NCBI RefSeq assembly: GCF_009730915.1
Contig: NC_052475.1
Coordinates: 27,527,016-27,591,015, forward strand
DNA: 64,000 bases
Reading direction: 5' to 3'
Source of the DNA: Dioscorea cayenensis subsp. rotundata
Taxonomy: Eukaryota > Streptophyta > Magnoliopsida > Dioscoreales > Dioscoreaceae
Position 1 is the stretch's first letter. Every line of letters starts with the position of its first letter. Under the pieces are notes generated by a model that saw only the letters and a list, made by a program, of their open reading frames with translations, searched no databases and was not told where the DNA came from. The translations under genes were made by a program, and so were the position numbers. Positions 1 through 17,674 of this stretch are shown piece after piece.

Positions 1-502
1 TTTGTGAAAAATACAAATTTCAAAGTTGGAAATTATGCGAGAAATTTCTTCTCCTCTAAAATTGATTTTATCACTTTTATACCCCGTTCTAAATAAATCA
101 ACTTAATATTTAACATAAAGATAAATAAATAAATTTAAAATATAAAAAAACACGTCAATAAATGCCACAACTCAAACCAATATCGCACAAAAATAAAATA
201 TATTATTTTATATAATGGGATGAAAAAAAGAAAGAATATATAAATTCGATTACAATATTTATATTTATATATATACAAATATAAATATACGGATAAAAAT
301 ATCAATAAAAAAATCATAATTATAAAAAAACCTCATATCCTAATGTTTTTAGATATTATTGTAGAAAATGAAAGAAATTTAAAACATCTTGAGTTCAAGA
401 TTCATTCGAAGCAATAATGATAACGGGTCATCTATTATGAATATGGGCTCACAGTTCAAATTTCTCATCCCTAGTTGAAGGTGTACGAGTTGAATGATTA
501 AT
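1..502. other. AT-rich intergenic DNA, no gene seen
   Basis: No coding frame of substance and no family match was seen. The sequence is AT-rich with short A and T runs, and it ends at the left flank of the TIR element that begins at 503. Confidence 0.6.
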
Positions 503-1120
503 GGCATGTTTGGATTGGCTTTTTTAAAGCCCAAAAGCGTTTTTTTTTATAAGTTAAGCACTTCTGGGCTTTAAAAATTATGTTTGTATTAGATTTTTTT
601 GGTAAAAAGTTCGTCGAAAAAAATACGCTTTTTTTCGGGAAGTCTCTGAGTGAGTGCTTTTCTCAAAAGCACTTTTTAGAAGCTTTTTTTATGGATTGTA
701 AGATTACTAAAATACCCATGTCTTTTTATAAAATTTCCCCACCCTTTCATATTCTCACTTCTTCAATGTAATTATAATTAATATAATAATAATAATAATT
801 GTAATTATAATTAATATCATAATATATTAATTTATTATTAATTTTATTATTAGTGCTTTCATTATAATTAATACCAATGTCTAATAAGAACTTAATGAAA
901 ACTCAATGAATGCCTCATTTTAGTAATTTCTCTATCTCTAAAAGTTCTTTTAAAAATTTTCATCCAAAACAACTTTTACATATATAAAAAGTCGCTTTGT
1001 TTTTAAGTTATCCAAATATAAAAATACTTTCAAAAGACTTAACTTATTTTTCTTAAAAGCATTTTTAAAAAACGCTTCTACAAATTAACTCTTTTTCTAA
1101 AAGCTAACCCAAACAAGGCC
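503..1120. mobile_element. Non-autonomous TIR DNA transposon (MITE-like), about 618 bp
   Basis: The left end reads GGCATGTTTGGATTGGCTTT. The right end, read in reverse complement, is GGCCTTGTTTGGGTTAGCTT, so the ends form imperfect terminal inverted repeats. Subterminal inverted similarity continues inward (a stretch near 540-575 against one near 1035-1095). Both flanks carry TAAT directly outside the ends (499-502 and 1121-1124). No transposase frame is present, so the element is non-autonomous. GGCCTTGTTTGG-type ends recall PIF/Harbinger or hAT MITEs. The short TAAT flank does not settle the superfamily. It lies about 280 bp upstream of the copine start codon, so it sits in or next to that promoter. 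Confidence 0.65.
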
Positions 1121-1315
1121 TAATTCACGGCTTTTGCGTACGCCCCTAAAGTATATAGGGTTCCCAAAAACCATCCTCGAGAAAGTAAGGCAAGGGAGGT
1201 CCAAAATGGTAATTTCGACCATAGACAAGGACTGGTCTCACTCTCTCTCTCTCTCGTCTTCAATCGGGCCTCCAACTACGCGCTTTCTCTCGTCACAGCG
1301 CCGGCCTCGCCGTTG

Positions 1316-1326
1316 TCTATAAATAG
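1316..1326 (+). promoter_or_regulatory. TATA box of the copine gene
   Basis: TCTATAAATAG lies 75-85 bp upstream of the ATG at 1401, in the expected place for a core promoter with a leader of about 50 nt. A CT-repeat tract (about 1236-1254) lies just upstream. A telo-box-like CTAGGGTTTT lies in the leader at 1378-1387. Confidence 0.6.
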
Positions 1327-1400
1327 CTTCCCTCGTCCTCCTTCCCGCTTTTCATCTCTACCTCTTCGATCTCGTTTCTAGGGTTTTGGACTTCGGTGCC

Positions 1401-7393
<5,993 letters not shown>

Positions 7394-8334
7394 TTTTAGT
7401 TTGCTATGGGTTTGTTTCCATCATTCAGCTTTCATCCTCTATTTTCATCTTGTGTGTTCATCATCTCCCCTTTTGGTGCCCTAGATCTTTTTTGATCACC
7501 CAAAGGCATTCATCTACTTCTTTTACCTTCCTGCCCCCATAATTTTGTTCATAATTTCAATTTTACCTTTAGCTTTCATCCTTCAAAGAGGCAAAAAGCC
7601 AAGCCCCCTGTCAATCTGGAGTTCGGCATAACAAACTCAATACAAAGGTTCTGCACGGAAAGCAAGAAACCCGAACGTTGCTGCAGAATTTTACATTGTA
7701 TGTGAATATATTGTGGTTGTGCATGTTATGCAATATATAAGCATAGTCATTCTCCTGCTAAATTAGGTCTTTCCAGACTTGATTACAACATCTTCAAAAT
7801 ATTCAGTTGTGTTTAATTCCCAATTATTCTCTTCATTCTTATTGGAAATTTAAAAGTACCACTGATACACACATATATATATACATATATAAACTGTGGA
7901 TGGATAATTTTTCTCAACTCCCAGGTCAGTGAGGTCACCATGTTTGTGTATGTTGTGTTTTCAGAGCTTTTCCTTATCATTTCATCATAGTTCATTCCAG
8001 TGCCTGAAATGTCTCTGTAAACCAATTATTAATTAGGTCAGAACTTTATTATTTTTTTATCTTCTCCCTTCCTTTATTCTTGGCTCCGTTGAGTAGGATT
8101 TAGTTTTTGTTTTTGATCAAAATGTATCTTGCCATTTTTAAGTCATGTCATCAATTATTGTGATTTAAGACTGCCGAAAATAGATGGAAACTTGGCATTT
8201 GGCGCAAGTCCTTTTAGTTTATTGATGATCCCTGAAGGCACAACAATATGACCCCACATCCCTTCTCTGATACTTTTCTTATTCTGTTTTTATTGTTCTT
8301 GCGTGAAGGATTTCCAACATCTGTCATCCTCTAG
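7394..8334. other. Copine 3' flank, no gene seen
   Basis: This stretch holds the copine 3' UTR and then AT-rich spacer. The longest frames are short and lack recognisable similarity. Confidence 0.5.
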
Positions 8335-8343
8335 ATTTGTATT

Positions 8344-8669
8344 GGTATAATACCCTAATTTGTCCCTCTACTTTTCTCTCTCTTCCCTTTTGGTCTCTCT
8401 ACTCAGAAATGCTCCCAACTAGTCCTTCTACTTTTGAATATGTGTCCACTTAATTAGAAATGCTCCCAATTAGTCCCTCTACTTTTAAAAATGGCCCAAT
8501 TAGAGGGACTAAGTGGGCACATTTTTAAAAGTAGAGGGACTAGTTGGTAGTATTTTTAACTAAGTGGGCACATTTTCAAAAGTAAAAGGACTAGTCGGGA
8601 GCATTTTTAAGTAGAGGGACCAAAATGGATGAGAGAGAAAAGTACATGGACTATTTTGGTGATTATACC
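8344..8669. mobile_element. Mutator-type foldback MITE, 326 bp, with perfect 9-bp target duplication
   Basis: The element begins GGTATAAT and ends ATTATACC, and almost the whole length is one inverted repeat with its centre near 8506. The arms carry repeated blocks such as AGTCCCTCTACTTTT and AATGTGCCCACTTA. The 9-mer ATTTGTATT occurs directly outside both ends, at 8335-8343 and 8670-8678, with no mismatch. A 9-bp duplication is the hallmark of Mutator-like transposition. No transposase is encoded. Confidence 0.88.
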
Positions 8670-10509
8670 ATTTGTATTTTATTTTATTTTATTTTTATTT
8701 TAAATTTATATATATATATATATATTTTATTGTTACTTGCTTTGACTAACTTGCAAAGATTGCAGGGACAAGCAAACACAGTTTGTTTCTTTTAGGGAAT
8801 TTATTCTTCAATAAGCTGTCATTTTTAGACTTGATTTATCTTCTTGTTTTTCAAACAAATCCACTGCCAAAAAAGAGAATTTTAGGTACTGATTTATGAC
8901 AAGTACATTTTATGATAAAGAGCAATATAGGATAATCCATAATATCCATGTTTTTTATAAAAAAAAATTATTAAGCAAACAAATAAAATAAAATAAGAGA
9001 TATTTAAGTTTGTGGATTTGTTTGACCTAGAGATATTGCTGAACACGCAAGTGTGTTTGTGGGTTCACAACATCAACAGAGCAACCACACATCATGTGCA
9101 GCATCTTTTAGGTTGGGTCACCTAAAAACCTAACACTCTTTGTATATTCATGCAAGCAAGGTTAAGTGTTGCATAAAATAAATAAATACCTAAATGTTGA
9201 CCAGTTAGGAGTTGACCTATAGACATTTTTGGTTCTCAACTAGGTCTGTTAAGGCTCAAAAAATCTATTTAATTTTTAAATTTATTAGGCACAATTCTAA
9301 TTCTGTCTTGATTGAAAAAACTACAACTTTAGCTTCAGCTTATAAAAGTAATATTATCATTATTTCATTGTTAATGCAATTTGGTGCAGTGAATATATAT
9401 TGCTCAATATGATTGAATTTTATAAATTTATAAAAAATTAATTTAACAGCGCTTTGATAATTTAACAAAAGCAATGTATGATCGTTCAGCATAAGAGAAT
9501 AATATTTATTTTCTACAATATTTGCATAAATTAAGGCATAATCAAAGTAAATCAATTTCTCTATATAAGAACCGGCTCCCAAACTTATCCAATGATGGGT
9601 TTCTAGATGCCATTTTTTTTAATAGATATTATTTAAAATGTGTTAAAACTCCAAATATTTCAAAATTTATTGCCTTATATAATTGAACCCTCCATGATCA
9701 AAGTGATGCATCACTTATATGATGAGCTTTATGTGCATGTGTGTGTGTGTGTCTATATATATATATATATATGAAAGGAAAAATTTATAGGCATGCTTTC
9801 ATGTGAAAAGATAAGACCAACACAAGTGGGAAAGTTAATTATTTTAAATAATATATTCAAGTTCAATGCATTGTAATGCTTCATATCCTTTTCTTGTGAG
9901 CTTGACCAGTATTAATTTACAGTTGATAAGGTCACAAGAAAAATTAATCTTTTTCGTGAAACTTATGAGTGAGTGACAAGAAAAATCAACATTTTATTCG
10001 TTTAGTTCCTTCACTCAACCAAACACAAAAGGATGGGAAAAAAAATCACCATCCCTTTATTTGTACAAAAATTATGAACTGAATTATTAATTTAATAAAC
10101 TTGAGATGATGAAGATGTTTGCTAGGAACTAAGAACTCCACGCCCTTGAAGACTTCTTAACTATTCTTTTAAAAGACTAGTCTTACAACTCATAAAGTAG
10201 GCTTTGGACATTTATAGTATAAACTAGAAAGATAGGTTAGGGTCTACCGTTTACTCATCTAACCTTAAATAATAACAAGTCTAAGATCGATATAATACTA
10301 ATGAGATTAATCCAAGTGATAGAGATTTAAATTCTTATGTATAGAAAAATATTAACCGGAAAAGATCTATTTTTTAATAGAGCTCTAAATATTTTTTTCA
10401 TATGATTCTTATAAAACTAATGTTCCAAAAAATTAAAAAAAAAATAAAATAAATGATAAACATAGGTTTGGAATTGAAGTGTAAATAATTAGATCCTCTC
10501 TGATCTTAT

Positions 10510-10543
10510 AATAATAAAGTGGATCTTTATCCACTTTATTATT
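10510..10543. repeat. Perfect 14-bp inverted repeat with 6-nt loop
   Basis: AATAATAAAGTGGA (10510-10523) and its exact complement TCCACTTTATTATT (10530-10543) flank TCTTTA. It would form a hairpin, but the context is intergenic and no function can be assigned. Confidence 0.7.
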
Positions 10544-10775
10544 CTATGTTATTTTATTTTGATAAAAAATGAATAAATCAAGTTGATAAAAGATAAAAAA
10601 TATTAATTAAGAGTACATAGACTGAATGCTATGGGAAGGAATCAAAGTTAATGTATATCTGCTTTGAGGGGTGATGATCTGGATGTTCTGTGGCAAAGAT
10701 AAGACTTTGCTCTTTTCTTTGCTTCCACTTGGTCATCTTTAATTATATTATATATATATATAATTTATTAATTAA

Positions 10776-10777
10776 AT

Positions 10778-10822
<45 letters not shown>
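10776..10822. repeat. Compound (AT)n(AG)n microsatellite
   Basis: A run of AT dinucleotides passes directly into about 15 AG dinucleotides, which end at 10822. It is a simple sequence repeat likely to vary in length. Confidence 0.85.
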
Positions 10823-10823
<1 letters not shown>

Positions 10824-13800
10824 AATATATAGTATTAGGATCATCTTGGAGTAAGTGCATTTGTATCTGTATCATTTAATTAATTTGACTTCTCAAATGA
10901 GTTCCATTAGTAAAATATTCATATGGTGGTCTCACAGTCATAAATAATATGGATGTAAATATTATATTTTATGTCAAAGTAGACCAGTGGAGGTTGCATA
11001 GCGTATGACATGGTATGAACTTGTCAAAAGACCATGCCTCATCTTTAATACATTTTAATTTTTTAATTTCAATTTATTGATATAAATAATAAGATGAAAA
11101 GATGGTTGATGAGATGACATACCAGGTGATCTTCCCAATCGATCTTAACTTAAAAAACAAATAATATTTAAATTCACATCATGTTATATGTTGTGTAACA
11201 GTGAGAGACTTTGGATGGACATTATTGTTTTTTTTAATTTAGAGATCAACTCATGGCGACATTTTTTAAGTAATATTTAAATTAATTTAAATACAAATAA
11301 TGTTTCAAAAGACTACGATGTAATTTTAGTTGATTTTGAAGTATTTGTAACGTTGCAGGTGATATCAAACTTTTTTTTCTTTTTGAAAACAATCTCAGAA
11401 AAGGACATTAAGCAATTAGTGTTGAGGAGAACAATCTTATTATTCAATTTTTTTTTAATATTTTAAGATTTTATAGAAGTGGATCGCTAATAAATAAAGT
11501 TTTTTTTTATTTATAATGATTACTTAATTCAAATCCCAATATTTTTGTTAGAGTTATTTAGTTTAAATAGATAGCAACATTAAAAATAAATTTTTGTGTG
11601 ACGGACACAATGCTGAAGGTTCAAATTTTTATTAGAGAAATTAACTCATAAGTGATAAAGTAGTCCACACACTCACACGTCATAGAGGCAGATGCTTATC
11701 ACCTTTCTAAACAACAAATTTCAATATTTTAACCACCAATTATTTTATATATTTTTTTTAAAATAAATTTTTATATATTTAAATCTACACTTTTTACGCA
11801 TCTAATTCTTTTAAAAAATTTACTCATAATTCTTTCAACTTATTCATATTTCTTCGTTACTTGATTCATTATAACCATTGTCTAGTCGGGTTTCTTTTTA
11901 ATTCATATTTGTTAAATTCACTAGTTATATTTATTTCTTAATTGTTCATATTCTTTTATTACTTGTTCAATAGCGTGTTAATCTATCATTGTTACACCAC
12001 TGGCTTATATTTATTTTTAATTATTTATATTAATTTCAAAACAGCTAAAGTTGCTAATTATCCTAATCTAGCTTGTTAGACACGCTAATCAGCGTGTTAA
12101 TCTATAACTTGTTAGACTCATTTCAGCTTTCCTATTTTTTTTATTTCTCTTTACCCTTTTGATTTATGTAAGAAAAACAAACATTGTTAAAGAATTTTAC
12201 AACAAATCTAATAAAAAAGGAAAAAATGAAAATAGAGAAAAATATTTAATATAAAAAAGAAAAAAATAATAACATATGCAATAAAAAAAAGGAAAATAAC
12301 AAAGAGAATATCACCGTTTATAAAGTGAATGAAGGAAAAAATAGAGTACATAGAGAAAAAAATGGAATAATATTATTAATTTATAAAAATTTAAAAATTG
12401 ATTTGTATTTAAGAGCACAATGGAAGAATTATAGATAAAAATAAGGATATGATCATTGCAAAGGTCATAAGGACATTCAAGGCCATTTGTGTCTGAAGAA
12501 CTTTGAGTCATTTTTCCATTTAAATATTTTATAAACCTTTCTATTAATTAATTAAGTAGCATTTTAATTTAAAGTATGGAATTAGTGTTTTTAATGATCA
12601 GGAGGGTTGAATTTATTAATTAAGTTTATCAATCCAAGGAAAATTCTTAGTGAAGCATAGGATTATAAGTAACAATAATAATAATATATATTCTTTGGTA
12701 CAAGAAATGAGTAACATGTGAATCATTAATTATAAATTCAAAAAAGATAAGAAGAAAGTGGAGAACAAACAAACAAGCAAACAAGAGAGAGAGAGAGAGT
12801 TGGAAGCATTTAAGTTAACAAACGATAAAAACGTTTAAATTTTCAGCATGGAAGGTGGCCAAACGCCATTAATGGCTTTGAAGGTACTTCCAAAGTGATA
12901 CGTGGCCAAGTCTTTCAAGAAGATGAAGAAGATACAAAATGACAAAGCTCAAAGGTTGCCACATTCATAGATAGATCTTGAGAGAAAGAGAAAGAGAAAG
13001 AGAGAAGAATAAGGAAATAGGAAAAGGCCAAGATAGCAAAAGCAAAGTGATAGATAGATAGATAGATAAATAGATAGGTTGTAGATAATGAGTTAAAAGT
13101 TTGGGGAGTCCGAGCGAAGCAAAAGAAGACGTCAAATGTCTCACTCAATAGGAAACAAAGACACGGAACGTCCTTTGTTTTTATAATCAAACTCATTTAT
13201 AATATATATATATATATAGCTTTGTTCATTATTATTATATATCCATTCTTCTATGACTTGTTAGAAAAAACAATATATAATATAATATAAATTTATGGGG
13301 AGTTTGAGTTTGAGTTGTACTTTTTTGATGTATTTGCTTACGCATGAGAAAACACATGTATAAATATAATCTAAAGATACCCATACACAAGACTTGACAA
13401 GTGACCACCAATTTAATTACAATATAGCTATCACAAGTTCATAGACACATACATACGTATGTATGTATACATTTATACCAAGTATATATACTAACATATA
13501 CATACTCCAAAGAAAATAGCAAAAAAAACTCTCAAATTAAACCTTGGGAAGTGACAACCCATGTTGGCACTTATTTATGAAATCTTTGACATGTATATAT
13601 ATATATACGTGTAGGTATGTAATACCGACAAGTGTTTATGAAAAAGCTCTCTTTCTCTTTATATTAATTAGTACTATATATTAAGCAGGTTATGTGTCTC
13701 AATCAATTTTAAGATTATTCAATTATAGCTTTTGACTCTGAAATTTTTATTTTTGATCAAGTCCAAAAAAACCCAAACATGACCCGTAACCCTAAAATTA

Positions 13801-14303
13801 AGTAGAAGTTGAGATATATGGTGTTTGAATATAACACATATTCGCTTATTATATATAATGTCACAATATGATAAAGAAGTTTTGACAAACCCCCAATGCA
13901 GATTGTGACTATTTGTGTCGAAGAAACAAATACAAACATTATAATAAGTTATTACAAGTTAAATAAATAATTAATTAATTAGGTCCTCCAAGACATATAT
14001 ATATATATATATATAGAAAAGAAGAGAGCATCAATATATTCACCCTTCTGATACAAAACCAAGGTCTCATTAGTCTAAAAGTTAGGGAATATGATAGAAA
14101 AAAACAAAGTAGAGCTCATTGCCCCTGCCCAATAAAAGCTTCCACCCAACTCCATATCCCATTCTTATCATCATCTTCCTTCTTGCCTCCTTCCTATCCT
14201 CTCTCTCTCTCTCTTTACTCTTTCTTCCTCTCTTTGTTCACCAACTTGTTCATCATCTTCTTGAAATTATATATATATATAAGATCAAATATACGATCAT
14301 CAG

Positions 14304-15554
14304 CAAGTGAAGTAAATAGAAGGAAGAGAAAGGTGGAGCGAAGGCATGGTAAGAGGCCTCTAGTTATTTCAGATGAGCAAGAAGAGAAAGAAGAAGAAGA
14401 GCAGCAAAAGCTCTCTAGATTTTCATCAGCACGTGCGGATCAGGATGCTTCGGCCATGGTCTCAGCTTTAGCTCATGTTATAAGTAGTAGCCAAACAGCT
14501 GGAGGAATTAGATCAGGAGAAGAAGGATCATCAGTTGGAGAAGAAGTACAAGCAACAACACTTCCACTGCCACCTTCATCACTCCCAGTTGGTACTATTG
14601 TATCTCATCATATGGAACCTACTCAACCTTTAGAAGATCAAGGTATGTATATGTTATTAATTTATATAATCAGATGAAATTCTCAATCCAATTTCACTGC
14701 TATTATATATATTTCATATATAGCTGATCAAGTACATATATAGAGATTAACATGATATGATATGATATGATCTGATGTGATATACCTCTTTAATTTATTT
14801 ATTGATCTTTCTTTCAAGTTTTACCCTACTACTCCAAATATTTTGCAGTTTAATTACACCTTACAGTTAATGAATGCATTTTATATGATATTGTAAAGAT
14901 AAAGAAGAAGAAGAAGAAGCAAGCATAATTATAATCATATATATATATATGATTGTTTTATTTATCTCTTCTTTGTAGTATAAATATATAGATAGATAGA
15001 ATCTAATGGAGAAGTTAAAGATTAAAAAAAAAAAAATGGTAATGAATGAAGGGAACGTGAGAAGAAGGCACTATAGAGGGGTGAGACAAAGGCCATGGGG
15101 CAAATGGGCAGCAGAGATAAGAGATCCAAAGAAGGCAGCACGTGTATGGCTTGGCACCTTTGACACTGCTGAAGGTGCAGCCATTGCTTATGATGAAGCT
15201 GCCCTTAAATTTAAGGGCACTAAGGCCAAGCTCAACTTCCCTGAGAGAGTTCAAGGGAGGACTGATCTTGGTTTCTTAGTCAGTAAAGATATACCACAAA
15301 GAACAATACAAGAACAACCAATCCAACCACCATCTTCATTTCCAGACCTTCTCCAATATGCACAGCTTCTCCAAAGTAGTGGAGATGAAGACCTTCACAA
15401 TGTGGCTTCTAGCCTTTCTTTCTTCTCATCAGGATCATCCCAAACATCTCATTCATCTCAAGAGTATATCCACTTTGGTAGCTCTACTTCTTCAACTTCT
15501 TGGCCTCATGAAGATCAACAACATCAAAAGGACAAGGACAAGGACGTCTCATGA
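14304..15554 (+). CDS. AP2/ERF transcription factor, ERF group X (ABR1/ERF110/RAP2.6L-like)
   Basis: A nuclear DNA-binding regulator that should bind GCC-box-like sites in stress, wounding or ABA responses. The single AP2 domain runs from [19 protein letters not shown] through [20 protein letters not shown] to [10 protein letters not shown]. The Ala and Asp typical of the ERF rather than DREB class are present. Before it, exon 1 (to 14642) encodes the group X block [12 protein letters not shown], and the C-terminal part carries [13 protein letters not shown]. The frame joins if intron 14643-15051 is removed (acceptor AAG at 15049-15051), giving [12 protein letters not shown]. The true start is unresolved. 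No in-frame ATG precedes 14456 (context CCATGG) although coding-like residues [14 protein letters not shown] lie upstream, so a further 5' exon is likely. An alternative start at ATG 15006 would give a 182-residue AP2-only form. Product confidence is high; start and intron are moderate. Confidence 0.8.
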
Positions 15555-17674
15555 AGTGCAATGCATGGCATCTCCTCATCACAATCTCTCTATCTCTTTT
15601 CCTTTCTATCCTTCGCTATAGATATTATGCAAGAGCAGAAGAAGAAGAAGAAGAAGAAGAAGAAGAAAGAAAGAAAGAAAGAAAGAAAGAATATATCAAT
15701 GCCGTGTATACTTTTTTATCTTTATTTTCGTTTGTTTGTTTGTTTGTTTGAACTGTTTGTTCAGCGGCGCATTTCTTTTTTCTTTTTCATGAAATGCATG
15801 CATCTTGCAACATGTTTGTTCAAAGGATATATTCTTTCCTTGCGTTCTCCATGTTACATAAAGTATACTTACATTGCATGTTCAATTAGAAACAACACTA
15901 CTATTATATGAACATCATGATGCTCTCTCTCTCTCTCTCTGTCTGTGTGTGCGCTGCTCTATGTCTATAATATGTATGGAGGTTGATGGTCAAAAACTGT
16001 TTATTAAAAAGGCCAGAGGGGGCAATTCTAATGTCTTAGTTCAAAAGAAAGAGAGTTTTGTCAAAGAAAAGGAACAAACGTGATGCTTCAAAAGTCCATG
16101 GTCATGGAAGTCGGCAAGATAACTTGATAGTTCATACTGATACATGTTGGTTTTGGGCGTTGAGCACTTGCTTTCAATCAAGTTTGAGTGAGTTTCTATA
16201 TGTAGGTGCATGGTCTCCAATCTCTTCAACAATAAAAGCGCCCTCCAATGCATGGTGGAAGTTGGAGTACTCTTTCAGATATAAACAATGAATGGAGTTG
16301 AATGTGGCCGTTGATTATTGTCCCTATGCACCTTCCTTCCACTGCTAACTTTCTGATTTGATGTAACAAAGTGGCATAATTAATAAGTTTAAATAATTAA
16401 TACCTTACTATTTCCCAATTAATTTTATTTTTAATTAAGTTTAAATAAATAATACCTTACTATTTCCCAATTAATTTTATTTTTTCGGTGATATTGTGTC
16501 TATACGTGAATACTGGAATGAGTTCCTCCAAAATATTATCACTGACAATTACTAATACAATTTTTTTAATGAAATTATATATAAAAACGTATATGTATTG
16601 ATATATAAATATATACATTCAAAATAATTCTAATATATTATTATTATAATATATAATAATTAGTTTTTTTTTTTTTTAAAATAAGGAACCCTGGTGCACG
16701 CTCACCTTGATGATCATCTTGGGAAGGGTGTAACCTTCTTTCGGCGTATCATGTCAAACTTTGCGGCACCTGTTCCCAAAACCAAGTATGTGCATAAAAA
16801 GAGTCTTCAGTCTTGAGGCTAAAAAGACAAAAGAAATAACACATGATGAAATAGAGTTTCACAAAGTACAAATCATGACAATCTGAGAATAAGACTTTTT
16901 ATATCACTTGGAACAAACTCCTGAATTCTCTCTCTCTGTGTTTACTATTAGTCCATTAGCAAAAGGCATCCACTGAATTAGTGCCAACAACCCACAAGAT
17001 ATGGCACCATGGGAACAACTTAGGACCCATTGGTACCACCAAAAAAAAAAAAGGGCTAACGAGGACCACAACTGTGTTTGTCTTTTACTTAAGCAAGGTG
17101 CAACGCATACCATATGATAAAGAAACGATAAAAAACTAGCATGGGAATAAATTACAAAGGTAGAACAAGAAACACTGACATGATGGTGTTCACTCGTTCA
17201 TCCATGTCCGGCTATGTATGAGAATAAATTACAAAGGTATATTAGCAAACCTATGTTCAATTCCATATACTTTTGCATTAGTACCAATAAACAAATACAT
17301 AAAAAAAGGAAACAAGTGAAGATACGGAATAGAGACAACCACAACATATGGAACACAACAGAGCTCCATACACAATGCTTTCACCATGTCAAATGCCATA
17401 AATATAAGTCTAAGAGAGTTCTCTCAAAGTAAATATATATATATATATAAATATAAGTCTAAGAGGTTAAGCTACAGATGCGTCTTGCACACTGAAAAAC
17501 AAAGAACATATGTTTAACAAAAACCAGGCATGCACCTGTGATCGGAGAAGCTTAGAACAACAAACAAATAGCAATTCATAGTTGGAATATCACCGACAAA
17601 ATGATGGTATGGAAGGCATCTAATAAAATGGAATTAGCAAAATGGAAAGGTTACCAGATGAGGCACTTCAGTAA
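15555..17674. other. Spacer between the ERF and VIM 3' ends
   Basis: This holds the ERF 3' UTR (with AAG and AAAG repeats near 15637-15690 and a CT tract near 15922-15940), a duplicated AT-rich unit at 16385-16485, and on the right the likely 3' UTR of the VIM gene. No additional gene is supportable. Frames such as that at 16041-16253 have no recognisable content. Confidence 0.5.
16385..16485. repeat. Two tandem copies of an approximately 48-bp AT-rich unit
   Basis: The two copies, about 16385-16432 and 16437-16485, both read AAGTTTAAATAA, then AATACCTTACTATTTCCC, then AATTAATTTTATTTTT. They differ at only a few positions, so the duplication is recent. Confidence 0.8.

Larger units (their letters stand above)
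8679..14303. other. Long AT-rich intergenic region
   Basis: About 5.6 kb without a supportable gene. Frames here are short and low-complexity. It contains microsatellites, for example TA runs near 9753-9773 and 13983-14014 and a GATA run near 13049-13064, plus the short palindrome at 10510-10543. The right part should hold the promoter and probably an unrecognised first exon of the ERF gene. A pyrimidine-rich tract at about 14177-14262 could be a leader or the end of an intron. Confidence 0.5.

Noticed and set aside
15561-15911. 116-codon frame rich in Lys and Glu after the ERF gene
   Set aside because: It is made by AAG/AAAG repeats in the 3' UTR and lacks any conserved content.
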